A DNA stretch of 64,000 nucleotides. It comes from Thermoleophilia bacterium (lineage in GTDB: Bacteria; Actinomycetota; Thermoleophilia; RBG-16-64-13). This document shows, piece after piece, positions 8,740 through 18,207 of this stretch (positions are counted from its first letter, which is position 1; each line of letters opens with the position of its first letter). The notes beneath the pieces were generated by a model. That model did not search any database. It was given only the letters and a program-made list of their open reading frames with translations, and had not been told where the DNA came from. The stretch lies in the NCBI GenBank assembly GCA_027493445.1, contig JAOSKU010000001.1:310001-374000 (forward strand), written 5' to 3'. Position numbers and translations under genes: made by a program.

Positions 8740-9762
8740 GTGAAGCTTACCCCCCTCGACATCCGCCACAAGGAGTTCCGCCGGGCCATGCGGGGCTACT
8801 CTGACGAGGAGGTTGACGTCTTCCTCGACGAGGTGGCCGACGAGTTCGAGCGCGTCTTTCGGGAGAACATCGAGGCTCAGGAGCGCATCCACAGGCTCGA
8901 AGAACGGGTCTCGCACTACGAAGGGCTGCGGGAAACTCTGCAAAACACGCTGGTCTCGGCCCAGCGTCAAGCCGACGAGATGCGGGCGAACGCGCGCAAG
9001 GAGAGCGAGCTCATCCTAAAGGACGCCGAGCTCAAGGGCCGCGACATCGTCGGCGAGTCGTACTCCGAGAAGCAGCGGGTGCAGCAAGCTCTGATCCAGT
9101 TGAAGCAGGTGGAAGAGGACTTCCGCTTCAAATTCCGCTCCCTCCTGGAGGCTCACTTGAACCTGCTGGCCGAGGACGAGGTGTCCGATGAGCGGCGTCG
9201 CTTCCGCGGACTAGTCTCGAGCGTGGAGCAAGAGCTCGAGAGCGGGGACGCGGAGCCGGTCAAGGCGCCAACGCGGCCAGCGGCTGCGCGTCCTTGGGCC
9301 GAAGTGCCGGTGAGCCCGGCGGTGTCCTCGGCCCTGGCCGCGACCCCGGCTGCGTCCGGCGTGGCCGCCGAGAGTGCCGCCGTTACTGATCCTCCGGACG
9401 CCAGTGCGCCGGCCGCTCCGGAGGGCGACGTCTTTGGGGTCCCGGCGGCCCCTGACGCTTCGACCGGTGAGATCGACGAGGTCCAGGCGTTTCTCGAGAC
9501 GGAGGCGAACGCCCCCGAGAGTGCGGCCAGCGAGGAGGAGGCTCCTTGGCTGGACGCCGATGGTCAGCAGAACGACGAAGCGCCTTCCTCCGACGCGGAA
9601 GACGACTTCGAAGAGCTCGAGTCGGAGGCCCCATTACCTCCGGCTGACGATAGGAAGGAATCGTCCGTGCGGCGCTTCCTGTTCGGCAAACGTCCCGAGA
9701 ACGAGCCCTCGGACGGTTTCTTCGAGGATCAGGATGACGACGACCGTGACTTCCGCTGGTAG
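8740..9762 (+). CDS. divIVA: DivIVA/Wag31-family cell division and polar growth protein
   Basis: DivIVA proteins bind negatively curved membrane and organise septation or polar growth. The conserved N-terminus KLTPLDIRHKEFRRAMRGYS is followed by a long coiled coil from about residue 25 to 165. The C-terminal half (about 180-320) is rich in Ala, Pro, Glu and Asp and poorly conserved, ending with a basic stretch (SSVRRFLFGKR) and a very acidic tail. The GTG start has GGAGGAG upstream. The 340-residue length is longer than Bacillus DivIVA and closer to actinobacterial Wag31-type proteins. It completes the ftsZ-sepF-yggT-divIVA set. Confidence 0.93.
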   Translation: MKLTPLDIRHKEFRRAMRGYSDEEVDVFLDEVADEFERVFRENIEAQERIHRLEERVSHYEGLRETLQNTLVSAQRQADEMRANARKESELILKDAELKGRDIVGESYSEKQRVQQALIQLKQVEEDFRFKFRSLLEAHLNLLAEDEVSDERRRFRGLVSSVEQELESGDAEPVKAPTRPAAARPWAEVPVSPAVSSALAATPAASGVAAESAAVTDPPDASAPAAPEGDVFGVPAAPDASTGEIDEVQAFLETEANAPESAASEEEAPWLDADGQQNDEAPSSDAEDDFEELESEAPLPPADDRKESSVRRFLFGKRPENEPSDGFFEDQDDDDRDFRW

Positions 9763-10150
9763 GCAGGAAGGTCGGGGCGCGGAGCCTCTGGACGCCGAGC
9801 TTGCGGAGCTGGCCGTCCGCGCATCGGCCGGGGGGTTGCTGGTGGGCTTCCGGGTGAGTCCCGGGGCGAAGGTCGCGCGCATTCAGGGTAGATACGGCGA
9901 CCGCCTGAAAGTTCAGGTCACCGCGCCGCCCGAAGCTGGCCGGGCCAACGACGAGCTCTGCCGGGCCATGGCAGTCTGGCTGGGCCTGAAACCCGATTAC
10001 GTCCGTGTTCACGCGGGGCATAAGAAGAGGGATAAGGTCCTGGCGTTTCGCGGAGTGGAGGAAGCAGATCTCAGGGAGCGCCTTTTCGAGCTGCTGAAGG
10101 CATCCGACCGCCCAGTGCGGCCGGGGCTTCGTTTTGGAGCGACCTCTTGA
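9734..10150 (+). CDS. DUF167 (YggU) family protein
   Basis: The C-terminal 100 residues match the DUF167/YggU family: GFRVSPGAKVARIQGRYGDRLKVQVTAPPEAGRAND and the following LKPDYVRVHAGHKKRDKV stretch are typical. The function of the family is unknown. The frame is open for a long way upstream in the shadow of divIVA, so the start is a choice: ATG 9734 overlaps the divIVA end by 29 bases and gives 138 residues, somewhat longer than usual because of a 35-residue N-terminal extension. The gene commonly follows yggT and divIVA. Confidence 0.82.
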   Translation: MTTTVTSAGRQEGRGAEPLDAELAELAVRASAGGLLVGFRVSPGAKVARIQGRYGDRLKVQVTAPPEAGRANDELCRAMAVWLGLKPDYVRVHAGHKKRDKVLAFRGVEEADLRERLFELLKASDRPVRPGLRFGATS

Positions 10151-10165
10151 GAAGCGAGGTGGGCT

Positions 10166-10525
10166 ATGGACCATGAGACGGTGAAGCAGCGCCTCCTGGA
10201 AGAGCGCGCCCATTGGGAGAGGGAAGTGGAAGCCTACGAGGAGGAGTTCTCCGAGTCGCTGGAGGAGGCTTCCGACGAGAGCCCCTATGACCAGCACCTC
10301 GCCGAGACGGCCGGGGTCACCCTTGACCGCGAGATCGATCTCACTCTGGAAGAGAGTGCTCGGGCCACCATCGTGCAGATCGATCGCGCCCTCCAGAAGC
10401 TCGAGGACGGAACCTACGGGCGCTGCGACAAGTGCGGCCGGGGGATCGGGGACGGGCGCCTCGGGGTCGCGCCCTACGCTACCCTCTGCATTGACTGTAA
10501 GCGTCTCGAGGAGCGCGGGCTCTAG
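10166..10525 (+). CDS. DksA/TraR-type C4 zinc-finger protein
   Basis: The 119-residue protein has an N-terminal coiled-coil-like acidic helix region and a C-terminal zinc finger with CDKCGRGI and CIDC, the four-cysteine arrangement of the DksA/TraR family. The segment YGRCDKCG preceded by LEDGTYG is typical. Family members bind the RNA polymerase secondary channel, but small actinobacterial versions have not all been shown to do this. It precedes lspA by 17 bases, an arrangement seen in many Gram-positive genomes. Confidence 0.88.
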   Translation: MDHETVKQRLLEERAHWEREVEAYEEEFSESLEEASDESPYDQHLAETAGVTLDREIDLTLEESARATIVQIDRALQKLEDGTYGRCDKCGRGIGDGRLGVAPYATLCIDCKRLEERGL

Positions 10526-10542
10526 GAGCTCACGCCCCCCTC

Positions 10543-11121
10543 ATGCCGGTCATGACATCATCGTCCGACCTCCGCCGGGAGCGCGACATCCGGGCGTGGA
10601 TCGTCAAGTGGGGGACGCTCGGGGTGACAGCCTCGGCGGCCTTCGCGCTCGATCTGCTTACCAAGCGGCTTGTAGAGGAGCGTTTGGTTCTCGGCGAGGT
10701 CCACGAGGTCGTCCCCTTCTTTTCCCTGCAGCGGGTGGGCAACAAGGGCGTGGCTTTTGGCATGCTGGCGGAACACTCGTTGCTTATCCAGCTTGCCCCT
10801 GTGGCGGCCCTTCTGGTGATCGTCGCTTATGTGATGCTGGAGCGGCGGTCTCTTCTCGCGGGATTGGCCGGCGGAATGCTCGTCGGCGGCAGCCTGGGCA
10901 ACCTTGTGCAGAGGATCACTGTCGGGCAGGTGACCGACTTCCTGAAATTTCCTCACTGGCCCAACTTCAATCTGGCCGATGTGTTCATCTTTCTAGGAGT
11001 GGCTCTTGTGCTTCTGAGCTTCTTCTGGGAACCCGACGGGCGGGAGCTGCGACGGGATCGCTCGGAGGGGGGGCCCACGGAACAGAGTGAGGGACCGCTA
11101 CCTCCCGAAACGCCCTCGTGA
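10543..11121 (+). CDS. lspA: Lipoprotein signal peptidase LspA
   Basis: LspA is the membrane aspartyl protease that cleaves the signal peptide of diacylated prolipoproteins. The 192-residue sequence has four hydrophobic segments and the conserved motifs NKGVAFGML, GGSLGNLVQR and FNLADVFIF. The catalytic aspartates are most likely D132 (in VTDFLKF) and D146 (in NLAD). The last four bases overlap the rluD start, the common lspA-rluD arrangement. Confidence 0.96.
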   Translation: MPVMTSSSDLRRERDIRAWIVKWGTLGVTASAAFALDLLTKRLVEERLVLGEVHEVVPFFSLQRVGNKGVAFGMLAEHSLLIQLAPVAALLVIVAYVMLERRSLLAGLAGGMLVGGSLGNLVQRITVGQVTDFLKFPHWPNFNLADVFIFLGVALVLLSFFWEPDGRELRRDRSEGGPTEQSEGPLPPETPS

Positions 11122-12052
11122 CGAGGCTCCTGTCGCGGTTCATCGTCGGGCCCGAGGACCAGGGAGTTCGTCTTGACACCTTCCTCGGCGCTCGCGAAGC
11201 CGTCGGCAGCCGGTCACACGCGGTGAGCCTGCTGCAAAAGGGCGCCGTCACCGTGGGGGGACGCGTTCATCCAAAGAGCTACCGGCTGAGCACCGGAGAC
11301 TCCGTGGAGGTGGCCTGGCCCGCCGAAGGGTCGGAGGCGGTCGGTGAGGCCGTGTCGTTCTCTTTGACGGTACCCGTGCTCTTCGAGGATGCCTGGCTCT
11401 TGGTGGCCGACAAACCCGCCGGGATGGTGGTGCATCCGTCGAGAGGCCACAACGCCGACACCCTTGTCCACGCTCTCCGCAACCGCGGCCTCGCCGGGGG
11501 GGAGCCCTTTCGGCCGGGTATCGTCCACCGTCTCGATCGCGAGACCAGCGGCCTTCTCATCGTGGCTAAGGATGCGGGCGTCCACCGCAGGTTGCAGCAG
11601 ATGATCCGCGACCGGCGGGTAGACCGGCGGTATCTGGCCCTTATCCACGGGAATCCGGCCGGCGCTTCCGGCACCATCGACGCGCCCGTGGGGCGCGATC
11701 CCGTGCGGCGCAAGACCATGGTAGTGGGGGGGGTGGCGGCTCGCCCGGCCGTGACACATTTCGAGGTATTGGAGCGTCTAGGAGACTTCACCCTGGTCGA
11801 AGCCCGTCTGGAGACGGGGCGTACCCATCAGATCAGAGTGCACTTCCTTGCCATCGGCCATCCCGTCGTGGGCGATCCCGTGTACGCCCGGCGTGATCCC
11901 CTCGGCGCGGGCCGCCAGTTCCTCCACAGCCGGCGCCTGACCTTCCTTCACCCGGTGACCGGCGTGGAGCTGGTGGTGGAGTCGACCTTACCCCCGATCT
12001 CGAGGCCGCGCTGGAGCGAGCTCGGTCGGCGGGTGGGCATCGCGCAGGCTGA
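11118..12052 (+). CDS. rluD: RluD-family 23S rRNA pseudouridine synthase (frameshifted near the end)
   Basis: The protein has an N-terminal S4-like RNA-binding domain and the RluA/RluD catalytic domain with the motif HRLDRETSGLLIVAK, where the aspartate is catalytic, plus RYLALIHG and GRTHQIRVH. It isomerises uridines in 23S rRNA. Read literally the frame runs to 12218 with an arginine-rich tail antisense to the exporter gene. Adding one C to the run of five at 11991-11995 gives the family-like ending PPDLEAALERAR and a stop at 12050-12052, for 311 residues. That places the end 11 bases from the convergent exporter stop. The start is a GTG overlapping lspA. Confidence 0.9.
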
Positions 12053-12063
12053 CCGGCGGCGGG

Positions 12064-13715
12064 CTATCCGGCGTTCTCGTCGGCGGGCATGGAGACCTTC
12101 ACCCCAGAGCCGGCCGCCCCGAGCGGCAGCGGGTCGGAATCGCCTGGCACCTCGAAGGGCACCTCGTGCGTCTTGCGCAGGGGATCTCCTCCAGGAACAG
12201 GTTGACGACCCAGGCTAGCGCCACGATGACCACTCCGATGACGAAGATCTCGGTGATGGCCCCGGAGAGGGCCGAGCGCAAGGTGTCGAAGAGTTGGGCC
12301 ATCAGGCCTTCCTGGCCCGGGGGAACCGAGCGGCGATGGCGGCCTTGGTCTCCGGATTGAGCAGGGCCTGCGGGTTGCCCAGTCCGGCCAGGGCCTCGGG
12401 TGAGAGGGCTTGCTTTACAGAGGCAGGCAGGCCGTCCACTAGCCGGTGACTGAAGCTCTGAGCCATGAGACTGCCCATGATCGCCACGCCCACCGTCCCC
12501 CCGATGCTGCGGAAGAACTGCACCGAGCTGGTGACCACACCCATGCGCGAGTGGGGGAACGCGTTCTGCACGATGATCACGTAGAGGGGCATGGTGATTC
12601 CCAGGCCCAGACCGGTGACGATCATGTTGCGCACGGCCACGCCATTGGTCGTGCCGAGGCCCATGCGTGAGAGGAGAAGCATACCCAGGGTCATGATGCT
12701 CAGACCGATCAGGGCCAGGGTACGGTACCGGCCCCAGCGGCTGACCAGCTGGCCGCCGACCACGGAGCCCACGATCAGCGAGAGCATGAGCGGCGTGAGG
12801 ATGTAGCCGGAATCGGTGGCCGAGGTCCCGATCACCGCCTGGACGAAGAGGGGGATGAACATGATCGTGCTGAACATGCCCACCGCCGACAGGAAGACGG
12901 CCGCCATGGATACCGAGAAGATGCGGTTGCGAAAGAGGTCGAGGGGGAGGAGGGGCTCCTTGGCTCGTGACTCCACGAGGACGAAGACCACCAGCATGAC
13001 CACGGACACCCCGAATAGGCCCAGAATGTAGGGCGAGAGCCAGGGATGGGTATCGCCGGCCTCCGACAGAGCCAACAGCAGGGGGCACCATGGAGCCCAC
13101 CAGAGCGGCCGCACCCAGATAGTCGATCGAGCGGTTCGTACGCTCACGCTTCTCCCGGGGCATGGTCAGGGCCACTACGATCAGGGCCACGATCCCCACC
13201 GGAATGTTGACGTAGAAGACCCAGCGCCAGTTCAGGTTGTCGGTGATGTAGCCGCCCAGAGTGGGGCCGACCACGCTGGAGATGCCGAAAACGGTACCCA
13301 TGAGACCCTGAACCTTGCCGCGCTCCCCCGGAGGAAACAAGTCGCCGATGATGGCCAGGGCCACCGGAATCAAGGCGCCGGCTCCGATTCCCTGGATGCC
13401 GCGAAACACGACCAGCTGAGTCATGCTCTCGGCTCGGCCGCTGAAGATGGAGGCGGCCATGAAGACGATCATGCCCCACATGAAGAAGATCTTCCGCCCG
13501 TAGAGGTCGGAGAGCTTGCCGTAGATGGGGACGGTGGTGGTGGACGTCAGCATGTAGGCCGTGAAGACCCAGGCGTAGAGCTCGAAGCCGCCCAGGTGGG
13601 CCACCACTTTAGGCATGGCCGTCGAGACGACGGTCTGGTCGAGGGCGGCCAGAAGCATCCCCAAGCCGACCCCGGCCATGACGGCCCAGACTCTACGCCT
13701 CGATAGTCCCGTCAC
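12064..13715 (-). CDS. DHA2-family (EmrB/QacA-type) MFS drug exporter, three frameshifts as written
   Basis: This encodes a 14-helix proton-driven efflux pump. The N-terminus has LDQTVVSTAMPKV (motif D1), GKLSDLYGRK (motif A) and the FRGIQGIGAGALIP and GPTLGGYITD (motif C-like) segments. The frame breaks at three short homopolymers, at 13081-13085, 12319-12323 and 12180-12183. Correcting them by minus one, plus one and plus one base links the three pieces into 550 residues, including the final helix FVIGVVIVALAWVVNLFL and a hydrophilic tail ending at 12064. That is the normal DHA2 size. The divergent TetR gene and shared operator point to drug-inducible regulation. Confidence 0.88.
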
Positions 13716-13769
13716 GAAAGTCTCCCCTGGTTCGGTCGGCGTGCGCTTTGGCGGCCGGGCCGCAGGTGG

Positions 13770-13788
13770 TATAGTTAGCGCTCGCTAA
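13770..13788 (+). promoter_or_regulatory. TetR operator and promoter between exporter and regulator
   Basis: A perfect inverted repeat TTAGCG-CT-CGCTAA occupies 13775-13788 and ends at the base before the tetR ATG. It overlaps a possible -10 element TATAGT (13770-13775) with TTTGGC 17 bases upstream. The 73-base gap between the divergent genes contains no other dyad of this quality. Binding here would block tetR transcription and could affect the exporter promoter as well. The operator identity is inferred from position and symmetry. Confidence 0.65.
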
Positions 13789-14409
13789 ATGGACGGCACA
13801 TTGAACCACACCCGGACCAGGAGCGTCAAGGAGAGGATCCTCTCCGTGGCGCAGGACCTGTTCGCCGAGCAGGGCTTTGCGGCTACCTCGGTGCGCGCCA
13901 TCGCCGAAGGGGTGGGCGTGACGGTTCCTGCGCTCTACTACCACTTCGGCTCCAAGAGGGGCATCATGCTGGCTCTGGTGCAGGACCACTGTTCGCGGCG
14001 GCAGGCCCAGGTGCTGGCGGCGCTGGAGGGGACGGGATCCTGCGCCGACCGTCTTCGGGAGGCGCTGGCCGCCTACTCCCGGCTTATGGCGGCGGAGAGC
14101 CCCACGGCCACCGTGGTCCATCGCGACCCTTCACTCTTTGCCGACGTCGAGCTGCGGGGGATCGTGTTCGCTGCGGAGCGGGTCTTGGCGGACCGTCTAG
14201 GCGCGATCATCGCCCAGGGCACGGCGGCCGGCGAATTCCGCCCCCTCGAACCCGGCCAGGTGTCCCTCCTTCTGCTGGCCGCCGCCCGAGCCGCCCACTT
14301 CAGCCGACCGCAGTGGGGTAGTGCGTACGAGCCGGACGAGCTGGCCGCGACCCTGAACGAGCTGGTACTGGGAGGCCTTTTGCGCCGGCCGCGGACTTCG
14401 CGGGAGTAA
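13789..14409 (+). CDS. TetR-family transcriptional regulator
   Basis: The 206-residue protein has an N-terminal TetR helix-turn-helix (ILSVAQDLFAEQGFAATSVRAIAEGVGVTVPALYYHFGSK, about residues 17-57) and a variable helical C-terminal ligand domain. It is divergent from the DHA2 exporter and is probably its local repressor. No ribosome-binding site is evident before the ATG because the operator abuts it, so the mRNA may have a very short leader, or translation may begin at TTG 13801. Confidence 0.9.
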   Translation: MDGTLNHTRTRSVKERILSVAQDLFAEQGFAATSVRAIAEGVGVTVPALYYHFGSKRGIMLALVQDHCSRRQAQVLAALEGTGSCADRLREALAAYSRLMAAESPTATVVHRDPSLFADVELRGIVFAAERVLADRLGAIIAQGTAAGEFRPLEPGQVSLLLLAAARAAHFSRPQWGSAYEPDELAATLNELVLGGLLRRPRTSRE

Positions 14410-14411
14410 GA

Positions 14412-14516
14412 CGAAGCCCCGGCCGCCAGGCCGCACTGGCCGGCCCGATCCGGCGTCCTCGGTCACGTCCGTAGCTCCGCTACGCCCGCTCCCTGCGTCC
14501 GGGGAGCTCGGGGCCG
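14412..14516 (+). repeat. Dispersed repeat, single module A
   Basis: One copy of the 107-base module A follows the tetR stop by two bases. It contains the phrases GTCCTCGGTCACGTCCGTAG and CTCCCTGCGTCC and ends in GGGGAGCTCG, as in the other loci. It lacks the terminal inverted repeats. The last 37 bases overlap the end of the convergent DUF1003 gene, so that protein's C-terminus (ELPGRRERA) is encoded by repeat sequence. Confidence 0.85.
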
Positions 14517-15037
14517 GAGGACTCCCCCGCCACGGCTTCATCCTTACCCGGTGCGGGCAGTTCCGGTTGAGTGGGGGCACCCAGGCCGGCGAGCATGCGC
14601 TTGACCTCCCCGATCTCGTGAGTCAGGTGCTCGAGCAGGATCTCGGCCTTGACGTCGACCTGATAGTCGCTCTCGGCCCGCAACCGATCGCGGGCCTCCT
14701 GGCGGTTCTGACTCATCATGATGACCGGGGCCTGGATGGCCGCCAAGCATGACAGCATGAGGTTGAGCAGGATGAAGGGGTAGGGGTCCCAATGGCGGAT
14801 GGCGGCGATGCTGTTGATCACAATCCAGACGGCCAGAAACCCGCCGAAGCTGTAGATGAACCTCCAGCTCCCGGCCACCTCCGCCAACGTGTCGGCCGCG
14901 CGCTCGCCGAAGCTGAGTCTCTTCTCCCCGGGCGCCAGGACGTTGCGGGCGACCCGGAGCGTCAGGAGCTCACTCACCTGGTGTTCCAGCTTCCGCACAC
15001 CCCGGCGTTTCGCCTGGTCATTCTCATTCTCGCTCAT
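14480..15037 (-). CDS. DUF1003 membrane protein
   Basis: The 185-residue protein matches DUF1003: SFGERAADTLAEVAGSWRFIYSF, two transmembrane helices (about 57-75 and 87-107) and the segment LNLMLSCLAAIQAPVIMMSQNRQEARDR, followed by a cytoplasmic helix with DYQVDVKAEILLEHL. The function is unknown. It is convergent with tetR and upstream of nothing on its strand except the proline enzyme gene, which lies 82 bases before it. Confidence 0.88.
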   Translation of the reverse strand: MSENENDQAKRRGVRKLEHQVSELLTLRVARNVLAPGEKRLSFGERAADTLAEVAGSWRFIYSFGGFLAVWIVINSIAAIRHWDPYPFILLNLMLSCLAAIQAPVIMMSQNRQEARDRLRAESDYQVDVKAEILLEHLTHEIGEVKRMLAGLGAPTQPELPAPGKDEAVAGESSGPELPGRRERA

Positions 15038-15119
15038 GGGTCCCCTTTCCGTCTCGTGCGCCGAGCCCAGATGTCGTGAGGTGGCGTCGTGGTAAGGCCG
15101 GCCCGGCGAATCGGTCGAG

Positions 15120-18100
15120 TCAGAGTGTGCCTTGCAGCTCCTCCGGAGGAGCGAAGCCGCGGCGAATGGTGTTCTCGGTGACCACCCGCGGCTCGAGGAA
15201 CTGCGGCAGGTAGTCCGGTCCCCCGGCCTTCGAGCCTACTCCGCTCATGCGTGCCCCCCCAAAGGGCTGGCGGCCCACCTTGGCGCCGGTGATCCCTCGG
15301 TTGATGTACAGGTTGCCGACATGGAACTCTTGGTAGGCCCGCTGGATGTGCCGCGGGCTGCGCGAGTAGAGTCCTCCGGTGAGGGCGTAGACCGTGCCGT
15401 TGGCGATGGCAAGAGCCTCGTCGAAGTCGGCGGCCCGCATCACCGAGAGCACCGGACCGAAGATCTCCTCCTGTGCGATGCCGGCCTGGGAGGGAACATC
15501 GACGAAGATATGCGGCCCGACGAAGTAGCCGCTTTCGGGGGCGGGGGCGGCCAGGGCCAGGGTGGCTTCGTCCTTGCCCCGCTCGATGTAGCGGTGGATC
15601 TTGTCGAAGGCGGACTGGTCGATCACCGGACCCACCCGGGTCTGGGGCAGGGCGGGATCGCCGACCGCCAAGCTGGCCGCTGCGCCCACCAGCCGCGACA
15701 CGAAGTCGTCGTAGAGGGCGCCCACGACGATGGCGCGGCTGCAGGCCGAGCACTTCTGGCCGGAGTAGCCGAAGGCCGAGCTCACCGTGCCCTCCACCGC
15801 CGCGTCCAAGTCGGCGTCGTCGTCGATGATCACCGCGTTCTTGCCGCCCATCTCGGTGATCACCCTCTTCACGCTCCGCTGACCCGGGTGGACCACAGCC
15901 GCCTCGCGCAGGATGCGCAGCCCGGTCTCTCGGCTGCCGGTGAAGGCGACGAGGTCCACACTCTTGTGCTTCACCAGGTACTCGCCCACCTCGGCACCCG
16001 GACCGGGCAGGTAGCTGAGAACGCCTTCGGGCAGCCCGGCCTCGCGGAACAGCCGGGCCAACTCCCAGGCGATCAGGGGGGTGGGGTTGGCCGGCTTCAT
16101 GATGACCGGGTTCCCGGCCGCGAGGGCGGCTGAGGTCATGCCCGTGAGGATGGCCAGGGGGAAGTTCCAGGGCGCGATGACCACGGCGACACCGCGGGCC
16201 TCGTAGAAGAGAAGGTCTCGCTCGCCGGGGACGTCATGCAAGGGTCGAGGCGCGCCCAGGCGGCGCATCTCCCGGCCGTAGTACTCCAGGAAGTCGATAG
16301 CCTCGGCGACGTCGGCGTCGGCTTCCCGCCAAGTCTTGCCTGCCTCGACGATTTCGAGGGCGGCCAGGCGGAAACGCTCGCGACGCATGAGGTTGGCCGT
16401 GCGGAAAAGCACCGCTGCCCGGCGGGCCGCCGGGGTGTCCCGCCACCGGGCGAAAGCCGCCTCCGCCTCGGCCAGAGCCTGCTCCGCTTCGGCCATGCCC
16501 GCGCTGGCGGCCGTGCCCACCACCTCCTCGGGACAGGCGGGATTGACGGAAACGATCACACGCTCGGTCTCGACCTCACGCCCGCCGATCAGCAGGGACC
16601 GGTGGGCCCCCATTCCGGCTCTCACCTGATCCAGGGCCCGCTGCATCTCCACGCGGTTCACTTCGCGGGAGAAGTCGGCGTGGGGCTCATTCACGAACAC
16701 GTCCGGGTGGTCTGGATCCGTGGGGTGCACGTCCAGCCGGGCCGGAGGGATGGTTCCCAGGTCGGGCGTGGGGAGCGGAGCGGCCAGTAGCTCGTCATGG
16801 GCAGCCTCCTCCACGAAGGTCTGCCTGAGAAAGGACTCGTTGGCCGTGTTCTCCAGCAGGCGGCGCACGAGGTAGGCCATGCCGGGCACCACCTCGCCCA
16901 CCGGCAAGTACTCCCGCAGGCGCAGGCCCATGCCCACCAGCGTCCGCTTCACTGGCTCGGCCATGCCATGCAGCATCTGGATCTCGAGGGCGGCGTCAGG
17001 CAGCCCGGCCGAGCGGACGGCGGCCAGACCGTGGGCCATGCTCCGCACGTTGTGGGTGCCCAGGGCGGGGCGCACGTCCTCCCAGTGCTCCACGAGCAGG
17101 CGAGTGAGTCGCTCGAACTGAGCGTCGGTGTCGGTTTTGCGGGTGAAGACCGGCGTGGGCCAGTGCTCCTGCCCGGCCAGCACGGTTTCGTAGTCCCAGT
17201 ACGCCCCTTTGACGAGACGCACGGTGAGGGGCCGGCCCCGCCTCTGGGCGAAGGCAATCAGGTCGCGCAGGTCGTGGTCGGCGTCGCGCAAATAGGCCTG
17301 CACCACGACGCCGAACGACTCTGAGTCGCGGAATTCATCTTCGAGCAGCAGCTCCTTGAAGACCGCGTACGTCAGATCACGGTATCGGAACTGCTCCAGG
17401 TCGAGGTTCAGGAAGGCGCCGCGATCCCGGGCGGCTCGGAATATGGGGCGCAGGCGCGACTTCACCACCTCCTTGCTGCCGGCGAAGTCCAGCGCGTCGA
17501 TCTGCGAATAGAGAGAGGTGATCTTCAGGCTGATGTTGACTCGAGGGATCGTGCCCCAAGGAGCCTCGTCCAGAAGGGGATCGAGCGACCAGGAGGCGGC
17601 GATCGCCGGCAGGTTCTCGAGGAGCTCGAGGTAGCGGGTCTGGTACGTCTCGGCTTCGTCCTCGCTCAGGCTGGCCTCGCCCAAGACGTCGAGGGTGAAA
17701 GCCATATGCTCCGCGCGCAGGTCCTCGAGCACGGGCAGGGCCGCCGCGGCGTCGTTACCAGCTATGAAGCGCTCGGCCAGGGCGTGTATGTTATGGCCGA
17801 TAGCCCGAGCGGCCAGCCCGGTGGTCAGGCGGCCCGGCTCGGCGGCTTTGAGACCCCAGCGTAGGGCGGCCGGGAGCTCGCCGCTTGGATGGTCGAAGTA
17901 CTCCTGCAGGTGGGCGGCCACCCGGTCGGCGTCGCGCAGAGTGGGGAAGACGTCGACGAAGCGGAAAAGCCGGACCTTGAAGGCCTCGTCGCGCATGGCC
18001 CACTCTAGCGCCTGGCCCTGCCACCAGTCGCTCCGGAACACGTGGGGCCGCTCATCGGCCAGCAGGGCGAAGATTTGCCGGCCGATGTCCTTGGTCTGCG

Positions 18101-18137
18101 CTTCGAGGGCCACCGGCTCGGGTACAGTGGACTCCAT
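15120..18137 (-). CDS. putA: Bifunctional proline dehydrogenase / pyrroline-5-carboxylate dehydrogenase
   Basis: The 1005-residue protein oxidises proline to glutamate. The N-terminal half is the FAD-dependent proline dehydrogenase barrel (ISLKITSLYSQID, LDLEQFRYRDLT, RLVKGAYWDYE, ALGTHNVRSM, EIQMLHGMAEPVK). The C-terminal half, from about residue 490, is an aldehyde dehydrogenase with the catalytic glutamate in TEMGGKNAVI and the nucleophilic cysteine in SGQKCSACSR. There is no N-terminal DNA-binding ribbon-helix-helix, so it is not a repressor. The start ATG 18137 was chosen because GGAGG lies just upstream; the frame is open further. The gene is divergent from the HAD phosphatase. Confidence 0.93.
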   Translation of the reverse strand: MESTVPEPVALEAQTKDIGRQIFALLADERPHVFRSDWWQGQALEWAMRDEAFKVRLFRFVDVFPTLRDADRVAAHLQEYFDHPSGELPAALRWGLKAAEPGRLTTGLAARAIGHNIHALAERFIAGNDAAAALPVLEDLRAEHMAFTLDVLGEASLSEDEAETYQTRYLELLENLPAIAASWSLDPLLDEAPWGTIPRVNISLKITSLYSQIDALDFAGSKEVVKSRLRPIFRAARDRGAFLNLDLEQFRYRDLTYAVFKELLLEDEFRDSESFGVVVQAYLRDADHDLRDLIAFAQRRGRPLTVRLVKGAYWDYETVLAGQEHWPTPVFTRKTDTDAQFERLTRLLVEHWEDVRPALGTHNVRSMAHGLAAVRSAGLPDAALEIQMLHGMAEPVKRTLVGMGLRLREYLPVGEVVPGMAYLVRRLLENTANESFLRQTFVEEAAHDELLAAPLPTPDLGTIPPARLDVHPTDPDHPDVFVNEPHADFSREVNRVEMQRALDQVRAGMGAHRSLLIGGREVETERVIVSVNPACPEEVVGTAASAGMAEAEQALAEAEAAFARWRDTPAARRAAVLFRTANLMRRERFRLAALEIVEAGKTWREADADVAEAIDFLEYYGREMRRLGAPRPLHDVPGERDLLFYEARGVAVVIAPWNFPLAILTGMTSAALAAGNPVIMKPANPTPLIAWELARLFREAGLPEGVLSYLPGPGAEVGEYLVKHKSVDLVAFTGSRETGLRILREAAVVHPGQRSVKRVITEMGGKNAVIIDDDADLDAAVEGTVSSAFGYSGQKCSACSRAIVVGALYDDFVSRLVGAAASLAVGDPALPQTRVGPVIDQSAFDKIHRYIERGKDEATLALAAPAPESGYFVGPHIFVDVPSQAGIAQEEIFGPVLSVMRAADFDEALAIANGTVYALTGGLYSRSPRHIQRAYQEFHVGNLYINRGITGAKVGRQPFGGARMSGVGSKAGGPDYLPQFLEPRVVTENTIRRGFAPPEELQGTL

Positions 18138-18207
18138 GCTCGCCTCCGCGTTCTCTATCCCAGGTCGCCGCCGCTCGTTCTGTACCCGAGGGAGATGAAA
18201 GAGCAAC

